Position numbers and translations under genes: made by a program. A model generated the notes under the pieces. That model was not told the origin of the DNA and ran no database searches. It was given only the letters and a program-made list of their open reading frames with translations. Below are positions 26,303 through 34,474 of a stretch of 53,167 bases of DNA, piece after piece. The stretch is from Bacteroidales bacterium (lineage in GTDB: Bacteria; Bacteroidota; Bacteroidia; Bacteroidales; GCA-2748055). Each line of letters starts with the position of its first letter. Within the stretch, counting starts at the first letter, position 1. The stretch is from contig JAFGWU010000079.1 in NCBI GenBank assembly GCA_016936975.1, positions 1 through 53,167 of the forward strand, given 5' to 3'.

Positions 26303-29080
26303 CTAGTGTGCCTCCAGCCAGTTTCTGCCGGAACCCATTTCGATGATCAACGGAACCTTTAATTTAACGGCGTTTTCCATCTGATCACGGATAATGGCTC
26401 TGACCTGCTCCAGTTCTTCCGGTCGAACGTCAAAGTTTAACTCATCATGTACCTGGAGGATCATTTTGCTTTTCAGGTTATTCCTGGAAAATTCCCTGAA
26501 AATATGTACCATTGCAATTTTAATAATATCGGCCGCAGACCCCTGAATGGGGGTATTAATTGCGTTCCGTTCAGCGTTTCCCCTGACCACCGAATTTCTC
26601 GATAAAATATCCGGAAGATAACGTCTCCTGCCGAACAGGGTTTCCACGTAACCCTTTTCCCTGGCAAATCTTATGCTCTCATCCATAAACTTCCTGACTC
26701 CCGGATAGGTATTAAAATATTCATCAATCAGGTTTTTTGCCTCTGTTCTGGACAATTTCATCCGCTGTGACAGGCCAAATGCGGAAATTCCGTAAATGAT
26801 GCCAAAATTTGCTGTCTTTGCCTGGCTTCTCAGTTCCCTGGTCACTTCCTCCGGGGAGATGCCGTGGATCTTCGCCGCTGTTGCTGTATGGATGTCCTCC
26901 TCATCGATAAAAGCCTCAATCATGTTCCGGTCATCGCTCAGATGGGCCATCAGGCGCAACTCTATCTGTGAATAATCAGCGGAAAGGAAAATGTGGGATG
27001 GTTCGGAGGGAATAAAAGCCTTCCTGATTTCCCTTCCCCTTTCCTCCCGTATCGGGATATTCTGCAGGTTCGGATTGTTGGAAGACAGCCGGCCCGTGGC
27101 AACCAGTGCCTGATTAAACGAGGTGTGAATTTTGCCGCTCTTTTTATGAACCAGCTTTGGCAGGGCATCCACATAGGTCGACACAAGCTTCCTGAGCGAA
27201 CGGTATTCAAGTACGGCCGGCACGATTTCATGCCTGTCTTCCATCTGGGACAGGACATCCTCACTTGTGGAATACTGTTTGGTTTTCGTTTTCCTGGGAT
27301 CAGCATCAATCTTGAGGCGTTCAAATAATATTTCACCCAGTTGCCTGGGCGAACTTATATTGAAATTCATTCCAGCCAGCCTGTAAATATGCTTTTCCAC
27401 CTCCACAATCTGGCGATTTAAATCCTCAGAAATGCTCTTTAATGCTTCCAGATCGAGTTTCACACCTTCATGCTCCATATCCATCAATACGGTAACCAGG
27501 GGCATTTCAATGATATCTGCCAGTTTATCAAAACCTTCTTCCGACAATTTCTTTCTGAAAATCTCTGCCAGCCGGAAGGTCATATCGGCATCCTCCCCGG
27601 CATACTCTTTCGCCTTTTCAGCCGGCACACTTCTGAAATTAGCCTGTTCTGTCCCTTTTTTCCCAATCAGTTCTTCAATTTTCACCATTGAATACCCAAG
27701 GTATTGTTCGGCGAGCAGGTTCAGGTTATGTTTGTGTTCAGGTTTCAGAATATAATGTGCAACCATCGTGTCAAATAAAGGACCCTTAACTCCTATATTA
27801 TAATTTTTTAAAATGTGCAGATCATATTTAAGGTTCTGTCCTGTTTTACCGATTGCGGGATCTTCAAGAAGCGGAATAAGTGGTTTCAGCCATTGAAGGA
27901 GTTGTTCTCTCGATTCCGGCAGAGCGATGTAATAGGCTTCTCGGGCCTTCCAGCAGAAAGCAATGCCAACCAGTTCGGCATCCAGAACATCCAGGCCCGT
28001 GGTCTCTGTATCAAAACAAAAGCTCTTTTGCTCCTTCAGCCGATCCGCAAGCTTCTGAACCTCCCCGGGTGTCTGAATTAAATGATAGGTGTGCTCAGCG
28101 GTATCGATGTTTTCAAATTCGCCCAATGGTTTTTTAGCACCGGCCTCTCCGGAATCAAAAAGTCCTATCTGACCGGGTTGTCCAACGGATTTTATTTCTG
28201 TCTCATCCCCCAGGATTCGCTGAGTGATATTCCTGAACTCCAGCTCGCTGAATAATTTCAGAAGCTCATCTTTATTCAGCGCTTTCCGTTTCAATTCATC
28301 CGGTTTCAGATCGACGGGCACATCCAGTGAAATGCGGGCCAGCGTTTTCGACAGGAACACCTGGTCCTTGTAATTGATAAGATTCTCTTTTTGCTTCCCC
28401 TTCAGCTCTTCGATATGATCATATAACCCTTCCACTGAACCGTATTTGCCGATCAGCTGTTTTGCTGTTTTCTCACCTATCCCCGGTGCGCCGGGAATAT
28501 TATCGGAAGAATCCCCCCACAGGGCCAGAATATCAATCACCTGCTCCGGCTGTTCAACCAAAAATTTTTCCCTTACTTCATCCATCCCGATAATCTCGGC
28601 GGGCTTTCCTGCCCTGCCCGGTTTGTACATCACGATATTGTCACTGACCAGCTGGGCAAAGTCTTTATCGGGGGTCATCATGAACACCGAAAATCCCTGT
28701 TTTTCTGCCTTTTTTGCAAGCGTTCCGATCACATCATCTGCTTCGTAGTTTTGCACCTCCAGTATCGGGATGTTGAATCCCTCGACCAGTCGTTTGATAA
28801 AGGGAATTGAAATTTTTATATCCTCAGGGGTGGCGTCCCTGGTGGCTTTATAATCCTCGAAAAGCTCGTTTCTGAAGGTGGGACCGGAAGGATCAAACAC
28901 CACGGCAATATGCGTGGGCTCCTCTTTTCTTAGTATTTCATCCAGTGCCAGCAGAAATCCAAATACGGTAGAGGTATTCATCCCCGCCGAATTTGACATC
29001 GGGTTTGAAATAAATGCATAATATGCCCTGAAAATCAAGGCATAAGCGTCGAGAAGAAATAGTTTCCTGTCCTGATTCAT
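26303..29080 (-). CDS. polA: DNA polymerase I
   Basis: Repair and Okazaki-fragment polymerase with three domains. The N-terminal 5'-3' exonuclease shows LLDAYALIFRAYYAF, YEADDVIG, TPDKDFAQLV and GDSSDNIPGAPGIGEKTA. The 3'-5' exonuclease domain keeps FDTETTGLD near residue 357, so proofreading is probably active. The polymerase domain has motif A SADYSQIELR near 699, motif B RSQAKTANFGIIYG, and motif C QVHDEL near 877. At 925 residues it is complete. It sits six bases downstream of queD and is probably cotranscribed with arsR and queD, an unusual company for polA. Confidence 0.98.
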   Translation of the reverse strand: MNQDRKLFLLDAYALIFRAYYAFISNPMSNSAGMNTSTVFGFLLALDEILRKEEPTHIAVVFDPSGPTFRNELFEDYKATRDATPEDIKISIPFIKRLVEGFNIPILEVQNYEADDVIGTLAKKAEKQGFSVFMMTPDKDFAQLVSDNIVMYKPGRAGKPAEIIGMDEVREKFLVEQPEQVIDILALWGDSSDNIPGAPGIGEKTAKQLIGKYGSVEGLYDHIEELKGKQKENLINYKDQVFLSKTLARISLDVPVDLKPDELKRKALNKDELLKLFSELEFRNITQRILGDETEIKSVGQPGQIGLFDSGEAGAKKPLGEFENIDTAEHTYHLIQTPGEVQKLADRLKEQKSFCFDTETTGLDVLDAELVGIAFCWKAREAYYIALPESREQLLQWLKPLIPLLEDPAIGKTGQNLKYDLHILKNYNIGVKGPLFDTMVAHYILKPEHKHNLNLLAEQYLGYSMVKIEELIGKKGTEQANFRSVPAEKAKEYAGEDADMTFRLAEIFRKKLSEEGFDKLADIIEMPLVTVLMDMEHEGVKLDLEALKSISEDLNRQIVEVEKHIYRLAGMNFNISSPRQLGEILFERLKIDADPRKTKTKQYSTSEDVLSQMEDRHEIVPAVLEYRSLRKLVSTYVDALPKLVHKKSGKIHTSFNQALVATGRLSSNNPNLQNIPIREERGREIRKAFIPSEPSHIFLSADYSQIELRLMAHLSDDRNMIEAFIDEEDIHTATAAKIHGISPEEVTRELRSQAKTANFGIIYGISAFGLSQRMKLSRTEAKNLIDEYFNTYPGVRKFMDESIRFAREKGYVETLFGRRRYLPDILSRNSVVRGNAERNAINTPIQGSAADIIKIAMVHIFREFSRNNLKSKMILQVHDELNFDVRPEELEQVRAIIRDQMENAVKLKVPLIIEMGSGRNWLEAH

Positions 29081-29086
29081 CGATCG

Positions 29087-29536
29087 TTAGGTATTATCCT
29101 CTGCGTACCATTCGGCAAATGAGGTGGCGGTTTCCTGTAACTTTACACTGTACAGTTTTATCGTATCCGGGAGATGTTTCCGGAGGGTTTCAGAAATATA
29201 GAGAACCAGGTTTTCGCACGTTGGCTGGAACGGCAGAATCAGTACTTTATCATACATTGTTTTCAGTGCATCCAGACTTTTGCGTTCTGCACCCTTATAT
29301 AATACCAGTGCATGGTCCAGCTGCCTGACAATCGAATCCCTGACCAGTGACTTCAGGTCCTTGAAATCAATGACCATTCCAAATTTCGGATGATTTGCAT
29401 CCGGCAGGGGTGTTCCTGTTACGGTGATGAAAAGCCTGTAGGAGTGTCCGTGAATATTCCTGCATGCCCCATCGTAATTCCATAGGGCATGTGCCATTTC
29501 AAAACTGAACTCTTTGGTTACTCTGACTGCAGGCAT
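29087..29536 (-). CDS. queD: 6-carboxy-5,6,7,8-tetrahydropterin synthase family protein (QueD/PTPS)
   Basis: Probably converts dihydroneopterin triphosphate to 6-carboxytetrahydropterin, the second step of queuosine (7-deazaguanine) synthesis. The zinc-binding and catalytic signature is present: the His in FSFEMAHAL, then CRNIHGHSY with Cys and two His, and a Glu near the C-terminus (LQETATSFAEW). An in-frame GTG at 29578 would overlap the arsR-like gene; MPAVRVTKEF from the ATG at 29536 is the natural N-terminus, giving 149 residues and a 14-base gap. No other queuosine gene is in the window, so a different pterin role cannot be excluded. Confidence 0.9.
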   Translation of the reverse strand: MPAVRVTKEFSFEMAHALWNYDGACRNIHGHSYRLFITVTGTPLPDANHPKFGMVIDFKDLKSLVRDSIVRQLDHALVLYKGAERKSLDALKTMYDKVLILPFQPTCENLVLYISETLRKHLPDTIKLYSVKLQETATSFAEWYAEDNT

Positions 29537-29550
29537 ATAGTTGGATCTTT

Positions 29551-29850
29551 TCAATGGCAAACGTATTCGCTGATGCACAGAACCAGTTTATTCAGGGTTT
29601 CTCCCTTCATGAAATAAAGAGTGGTTTTGCCATCCCTTTTTGAATCGAGAACGCCTTTATCCTTCAGTATCCCCAGATGATGGGACGCGGTGGATTGTTC
29701 AATTTTTAGCAGCCGGTGTATTTCGGTGACCGTCATCTGCCTTCCATCGCTGAGATGACCGAGAATAGCCAGTCTCATCGGATGGGAGATGGCTTTCATC
29801 ATATTTGCCGCTTTATTTATTTGCTCCGGTTTTAATTCAGAAAATTGCAT
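29551..29850 (-). CDS. ArsR-type winged-helix regulator
   Basis: DNA-binding protein of 99 residues. A winged helix-turn-helix is clear: ISHPMRLAILGHL near 21-33, TVTEIHRLLKIEQSTASHHLGILKDKGVL as the HTH, and SKRDGKTTLYFM as the wing. The metal-sensing ELCVCDL-type motif of ArsR/SmtB is absent (here MTVTEIHRLL). Two cysteines remain in the last ten residues (LCISEYVC), so thiol or redox sensing is conceivable but unproven. It is the first gene of a probable arsR-queD-polA unit and may regulate its own promoter. Target unknown. Confidence 0.88.
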   Translation of the reverse strand: MQFSELKPEQINKAANMMKAISHPMRLAILGHLSDGRQMTVTEIHRLLKIEQSTASHHLGILKDKGVLDSKRDGKTTLYFMKGETLNKLVLCISEYVCH

Positions 29851-29892
29851 TATTACGATTTCTGTGAAAATGAATCAGCCGTTCTGTTCATG

Positions 29893-29900
29893 CAAATATA
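29893..29900 (-). promoter_or_regulatory. Putative -7 element of the arsR-queD-polA unit
   Basis: On the minus strand TATATTTG, a full match to TAnnTTTG, 43 bases before the arsR ATG. No recognisable -33 partner. Confidence 0.4.
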
Positions 29901-29947
29901 TCAATAAATGAGCTGAATTTCCTGACCACTGGCTTGTTTTAGGAATT

Positions 29948-29981
29948 TTTGACCGGCAATAGGATTGTTTTTATAAATTTG
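29948..29981 (+). promoter_or_regulatory. Promoter of the polyprenyl diphosphate synthase gene
   Basis: TTTG at 29948-29951, 22 bases, then TAAATTTG at 29974-29981. Both elements match, with spacing one base over the usual range. It predicts a start near 29986 and supports the ATG at 30000 over the in-frame TTG at 29949, which overlaps the promoter itself. Confidence 0.55.
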
Positions 29982-29999
29982 ACGAAAGAATATGTATGC

Positions 30000-30974
30000 A
30001 TGCTCAGCCTTGATGAAATCAGACGTCCTGTTGCGGAGGAGATGAAGGCGTTTGAAAAGCGTTTTAAAAACTCTATTTCCAGCAGTGTCCCCCTGGTAAA
30101 CATTGTAATCAATTATATATTAAGGAGAAAAGGCAAGCAGATGCGGCCCCTTTTTGTATTCCTGGTTTCGAAAATGGTTGGTACTATAACCGAGTCGACC
30201 TATACCGCTGCTTCCCTGATTGAATTACTGCATACCGCTTCTCTTATTCATGACGACGTGGTGGATGAATCTTTTGAGCGCAGGGGAGTATTTTCCATCA
30301 ATGCCATATGGAAGTCAAAGATTGCCGTTCTGCTGGGCGATTATTTACTGGCCCGGGGATTGCTGGTTTCGATCCATAACCGTGAATTTGAGCTATTGGA
30401 GATTGTATCGGATGCTGTTCGGGAAATGAGTGAGGGTGAGCTACTTCAGATTCAGAAGGCCCGCAGGCTCAACATCGATATGGAGACCTATTATGAAGTT
30501 ATCCGTAAGAAAACCGCCACACTGATTGCTTCCTGCACGGCCTGCGGCGCCAAGGCTGCCAGCGCCGGTGACGAAGTGGTTAAAAGCCTTTATGAAATCG
30601 GGATCAACATCGGGATGGCCTTTCAGATAAAGGACGACCTGTTTGATTATCAGCCTGTCGGAATCATCGGGAAACCAACCGGCAACGATATCCGGGAAAA
30701 GAAATTCACCCTGCCGTTGATCTACGCGTTGAATCATTGTGATGCCGTTGAAAAGAGGCAAATGCTCCGAAGAATCCGTACTGGAAAATCGAATGGTAAG
30801 CTTGTGAAGGAGGTTGTTCAGTTTGTCGACCGGAATGGCGGACTGCAATTTGCAGATGACAAGATGCAGGAGTTCAAGTCAAAAGCTATTGCAGGACTGG
30901 ATTTATTTCCGGAAAGCGATGCCCGTACCGCGCTGAAAAATCTGATTGAATTTACAGTTTCCCGGAAGAGGTGA
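30000..30974 (+). CDS. Polyprenyl diphosphate synthase (all-trans, IspB-like)
   Basis: Chain-elongating prenyltransferase that most likely makes the side chain of menaquinone from isopentenyl diphosphate. The first Asp-rich motif is HDDVVDE near residue 82 and the second is KDDLFDY near 210. The substrate-binding KGKQMRP segment near 41 and a GKPTGNDIREKKFTLP stretch are typical. The ATG used here gives 324 residues, the normal length; a 17-residue TTG extension is unlikely. Product chain length cannot be read from sequence with certainty. The last 23 bases overlap the 3' end of convergent uvrC. Confidence 0.92.
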   Translation: MLSLDEIRRPVAEEMKAFEKRFKNSISSSVPLVNIVINYILRRKGKQMRPLFVFLVSKMVGTITESTYTAASLIELLHTASLIHDDVVDESFERRGVFSINAIWKSKIAVLLGDYLLARGLLVSIHNREFELLEIVSDAVREMSEGELLQIQKARRLNIDMETYYEVIRKKTATLIASCTACGAKAASAGDEVVKSLYEIGINIGMAFQIKDDLFDYQPVGIIGKPTGNDIREKKFTLPLIYALNHCDAVEKRQMLRRIRTGKSNGKLVKEVVQFVDRNGGLQFADDKMQEFKSKAIAGLDLFPESDARTALKNLIEFTVSRKR

Positions 30975-32778
30975 TTCCCGGGTTTTCATTTAAGTACTCC
31001 ATTATTCTTTTTGTTTTTGCCGGACCGATCTCTTTCTCCAGAACTTCCCGGGGCGCTTCAAAAACAGCCTGTGCAGACTTGAACCTGACCAGTAATTTTT
31101 CAGCTGTTTTTTCTCCTATCCCTTCAATTTCTCGCAGTCTTGACCCTATCAACCTTCCCGACCGCTTTGTACGATGAAAACTGATTCCGAAACGGTGCGC
31201 TTCATTCCGGATATGCTGAATCAATTGCAGCGATGCAGATGTTTTATCAATATAGAGGGGTACCGGATCGCCCGGGAAATATATTTCTTCAAGTCTTTTC
31301 GCAATTCCGATTATGGATATTTTTCCTTTTAACTCCAGCTTTTCCAGGCTTCTCAAAGCAGCGTTAAGCTGACCCTTGCCCCCGTCGATGATGATCAGGT
31401 GTGGTAAAGGTCCCTTCTCCGATTTAAGGCGGGCATATCTCCTGTAGACAACTTCTTCCATTGAGGCAAAATCATCTGGTCCTTTAACCGTTTTGATGTT
31501 GTAATGGCGGTACTCTTTTCTGGCTGGTTTTCCATTTTTAAATACCACGCATGCCGCCACCGGGTCCGAACCCTGTATATTACTGTTATCAAAACATTCA
31601 ATATTCCAGGGAATCACTTTCATTCTCAAATCATCCCTCAGTTTGCTCAATATCCGCTCTCCGCCCTTCAGCGGCGTTCCCGACGAAGCCCTTTTCAATT
31701 TCTCAAGACGGTATGCCTTTGCATTTCTCATGGACAGATCCAGCAATTTCTTTTTGTCACCTCTCCTGGGAACCGTTATTTTATTTTCCGGAAATGCTTC
31801 CTGCAAATCAACCGGGAGCAGTATTTCCTTTGATTTACTATGCATCCGTTCCCTGAGATCGGTTATGGCAAAGCTTAACAGCTCATCATCCGATTCATTG
31901 AGCTTCTTCCTGATCTCTACAGTATGAGCCTGACTAACAGCTCCATCAACAACCTTCAGGTAGTTAACATATGCCTCATTTTCATCATTCACAATGGTAA
32001 AAACATCCACATCATGAATTACGGGATTGACGATGGTTGATTTGCTCCTGTATCTTGAAATGATTCCGATCTTCTCCTTGAATTGATTGGCCTCTTCAAA
32101 TCGGTACTCATCCGCTGAACGCTGCATTTGCCTGTTCAGATACTCCAGTAGATCGCCCAGATTCCCCTTCAGTATCATCCTCACCTGCTGAATGGTCTCC
32201 ATATATTCATCCATGCTCTGAAGTCCCTCGCAGGGTCCCTTACAATTTCCTATATGATATTCCAGGCAGAGTTTAAATTTATTCTTCTCTATATTTTCCT
32301 TATTCAGAACCAGGTTACAGGTTCTTAATTGATATAATTGTCTAATCAGGTTCAGGAGGGTTTTAACCATATAAGCGGATGTATAGGGACCAAAGTAGTC
32401 TGATCCGTCCTGAATTACAGTCCTGGTTGAAAAGACCCGTGGAAACGGTTCATTTTTAATACAAATCCAGGGAAAGGATTTATCATCCTTCAGCATCACA
32501 TTGTAACGTGGCTGATGTTTTTTTATCAGTGTGTTTTCCAGGAGCAGGGCATCCGATTCATTATTTACCACAATGTGGCTAACGTCATAAATCTGATCCA
32601 CCAGAACTTTTACTTTAAACGATTCGAACCGGTTCCTGGTAAAGTAGGAATTGACTCTTTTCCTTAGGTTTTTTGCTTTCCCGATATAGATTATTTTTCC
32701 TTTCCTGTCGTGGAACTGGTAAACGCCGGGGGTTTCCGGCAGGGCATTTACAATCTGATGCAATAACTCTTTATTCAT
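30952..32778 (-). CDS. uvrC: UvrABC excinuclease subunit C
   Basis: Makes both incisions around DNA lesions after UvrB loading. It has an N-terminal GIY-YIG nuclease (GVYQFHDRKGKIIYIGKAK near 18-36), a UVR helix pair near 210-235 (YRFEEANQFKEKI), the RNase H-like second nuclease with ECFDNSNIQGSDPVA and EVVYRRY, and a C-terminal helix-hairpin-helix (EIEGIGEKTAEKLL). At 608 residues it is complete. It follows ade by five bases, probably as the last gene of a long minus-strand unit. It overlaps the end of the convergent prenyl synthase gene, so it has no space for a terminator. Confidence 0.97.
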   Translation of the reverse strand: MNKELLHQIVNALPETPGVYQFHDRKGKIIYIGKAKNLRKRVNSYFTRNRFESFKVKVLVDQIYDVSHIVVNNESDALLLENTLIKKHQPRYNVMLKDDKSFPWICIKNEPFPRVFSTRTVIQDGSDYFGPYTSAYMVKTLLNLIRQLYQLRTCNLVLNKENIEKNKFKLCLEYHIGNCKGPCEGLQSMDEYMETIQQVRMILKGNLGDLLEYLNRQMQRSADEYRFEEANQFKEKIGIISRYRSKSTIVNPVIHDVDVFTIVNDENEAYVNYLKVVDGAVSQAHTVEIRKKLNESDDELLSFAITDLRERMHSKSKEILLPVDLQEAFPENKITVPRRGDKKKLLDLSMRNAKAYRLEKLKRASSGTPLKGGERILSKLRDDLRMKVIPWNIECFDNSNIQGSDPVAACVVFKNGKPARKEYRHYNIKTVKGPDDFASMEEVVYRRYARLKSEKGPLPHLIIIDGGKGQLNAALRSLEKLELKGKISIIGIAKRLEEIYFPGDPVPLYIDKTSASLQLIQHIRNEAHRFGISFHRTKRSGRLIGSRLREIEGIGEKTAEKLLVRFKSAQAVFEAPREVLEKEIGPAKTKRIMEYLNENPGITSSGKL

Positions 32779-32783
32779 TATAT

Positions 32784-34415
32784 TCAGTCGGCAAAAAGTG
32801 GAGTGAATGCGAAACGATTCACATCAAACAGACCTTTGTCGCCCAGTTTCAGTTCGGGTATGACCAGCAGGCTCATGAATGAGAGTGTCATAAAGGGTGC
32901 ATACAGTGTTGAACCGAGCAGGGATGTCCTGTCAGACAGTGCACGATAAACCTTTGCAGCATCCTCTAAGGTTTTATCTGACATAATGCCGCCATGAGGA
33001 AGCGGCATTCCGAACACTTCCTGTCCGTCGTGAAGGGCTATCCCGCCTTTATGACGAAAAATCCAATTGATCAATTCAACCATAACATCATCCTCGGTGC
33101 CGACACAGATCACATTATGACTATCATGGGCTATACTGGAGGCGATGGCTCCTTTTTTCAGACCGAACCCCCTGATGAATCCAACGGATGGGGGCGCGAT
33201 CCTGTATCGGTTCACCACTACCAGCTTCAGCCGATCTTCCGCTATGCAGCTAACCTGGAACGGATCGGACCTGTCAATAGTATCGATTTCCTGTTCTGTG
33301 ATCAAGGATCCGTCTGCAGCTTTAATCACTTTGATTCTGTCTCCAAGGGTTTTCAGCCTGATCTCCTCTTTTTCAATGGTTCGGGCAACAAAGTTATTGA
33401 CCGGTTTTGAATGCGCGCGTTCAATTTTAACAGTATAACCATCAAAAATCTCTTTTCCATCCAGGATGCATGAACGCACCTTCATATCCCTGAGATTATT
33501 TACGATAATAAAATCGGCAGGATCTCCGGGTTGAAGCATTCCTATATTGAGCCTGTAGTGCTTTTTCGCATTCAAGGATGCCGCCCGCAGGACATCAAAC
33601 AGATCATACCCCAGGTCCAGGGCTTTTTTAACCAGTTTATTAATATGACCGTCCAATAAATCATCCGGGTGGCTGTCATCCGTGCAGAACATGATTCGTT
33701 CAGGATATTTTTTTAGCAGCGGAACCAGGCTCATGAAATTTTTTGCTCCGCTTCCCTCCCTGATCAAGATATGCATTCCGTTTTTGATTTTCTCTTCCGC
33801 TTCCTCAACCGTTACACATTCGTGATCGGTCGAGATACCTGCCCTGCAATATTTTTTAAGATCTTCTCCCTTCAATCCGGGGGCATGTCCGTCGATATTC
33901 ATTCCCATTTTTCGGGCCACCTTTATCTTTTGGAGGACATCCTTCTGATCATGGACCACTCCGGGAAAATTCATCATTTCGGCAAGAAACCCAACGCCCT
34001 CCATGCTCAGCAGTTCCTTTATCCCTTCTGCATCAATAGACGCTCCGGAAGATTCAAACGGTGTAGCCGGAACGCAGCTGGGTGCTCCGAACAAGAATTT
34101 TAGCGGTGATTTTTTGCCGTCTTCAACCATGAACCGCACACCGGGTATCCCTGAAACATTTGCTATCTCATGCGGATCTGCTACCACAGCAACGGTGCCA
34201 TGACGAACGGCCATTCTGGAAAACTCAATGGGGGTTACCATGGAGCTTTCCACGTGCACGTGCGCATCCACAAATCCCGGAAGCAAAAAATTATCATATG
34301 TATCCCCTGTTTCCACGACAGAATGGATTCTTTTCCCTGTGATCGTAACTTCCCCCGGGAAAATTTTCCTACTGATAATATCTACAATATTTCCCTTGAT
34401 GATGCTCTTTTTCAT
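32784..34415 (-). CDS. ade: Adenine deaminase
   Basis: Amidohydrolase converting adenine to hypoxanthine for purine salvage. The N-terminal metal site DAHVHVESSM is near residues 49-58, the DPHEIANVSG segment near 81-90, and GHAPGLKGEDL near 176. The Asp of the TIM barrel lies in FCTDDSHPDDLLDGH. The C-terminal domain has SSIAHDSHNVICVGT and the closing GGIALHDGQ segment. At 543 residues it is typical. It sits between mnmG and uvrC; the 58 bases upstream hold two parS-type palindromes and no clear promoter, so it is probably read through from mnmG. Confidence 0.95.
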   Translation of the reverse strand: MKKSIIKGNIVDIISRKIFPGEVTITGKRIHSVVETGDTYDNFLLPGFVDAHVHVESSMVTPIEFSRMAVRHGTVAVVADPHEIANVSGIPGVRFMVEDGKKSPLKFLFGAPSCVPATPFESSGASIDAEGIKELLSMEGVGFLAEMMNFPGVVHDQKDVLQKIKVARKMGMNIDGHAPGLKGEDLKKYCRAGISTDHECVTVEEAEEKIKNGMHILIREGSGAKNFMSLVPLLKKYPERIMFCTDDSHPDDLLDGHINKLVKKALDLGYDLFDVLRAASLNAKKHYRLNIGMLQPGDPADFIIVNNLRDMKVRSCILDGKEIFDGYTVKIERAHSKPVNNFVARTIEKEEIRLKTLGDRIKVIKAADGSLITEQEIDTIDRSDPFQVSCIAEDRLKLVVVNRYRIAPPSVGFIRGFGLKKGAIASSIAHDSHNVICVGTEDDVMVELINWIFRHKGGIALHDGQEVFGMPLPHGGIMSDKTLEDAAKVYRALSDRTSLLGSTLYAPFMTLSFMSLLVIPELKLGDKGLFDVNRFAFTPLFAD

Positions 34416-34434
34416 ATCACATGGATTTATTTAT

Positions 34435-34448
34435 GTTCCACGTGGAAC
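34435..34448. promoter_or_regulatory. parS-type ParB binding site, copy 1
   Basis: GTTCCACGTGGAAC, a perfect 14-base palindrome that fits the general parS pattern GTTnCACGTGnAAC and, as I recall, is the core of Pseudomonas parS. It is flanked by T on both sides. It lies in the mnmG-ade gap, 19 bases before the ade start codon. Confidence 0.85.
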
Positions 34449-34460
34449 TGTTATGCAATT

Positions 34461-34474
34461 GTTCCACGTGGAAC
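34461..34474. promoter_or_regulatory. parS-type ParB binding site, copy 2
   Basis: A second identical palindrome, GTTCCACGTGGAAC, with 12 bases between the copies (centre to centre 26 bases). Its last base is part of the mnmG stop codon. Two perfect copies this close are very unlikely by chance. Confidence 0.85.

Noticed and set aside
29851..29948. preQ1-type riboswitch ahead of arsR-queD
   Set aside because: I could not draw the required pseudoknot or the C/A-rich tail in the short leader, and queD is not the first gene.
34251..34262. CACGTGCACGTG inside ade, close to the parS pair
   Set aside because: It lacks the GTTn/nAAC arms on the left and is explained by the coding of the conserved AHVHVES metal motif.
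34416..34473. Purine riboswitch ahead of ade
   Set aside because: The gap is only 58 bases and is filled by the two palindromes; no three-way junction can be formed.
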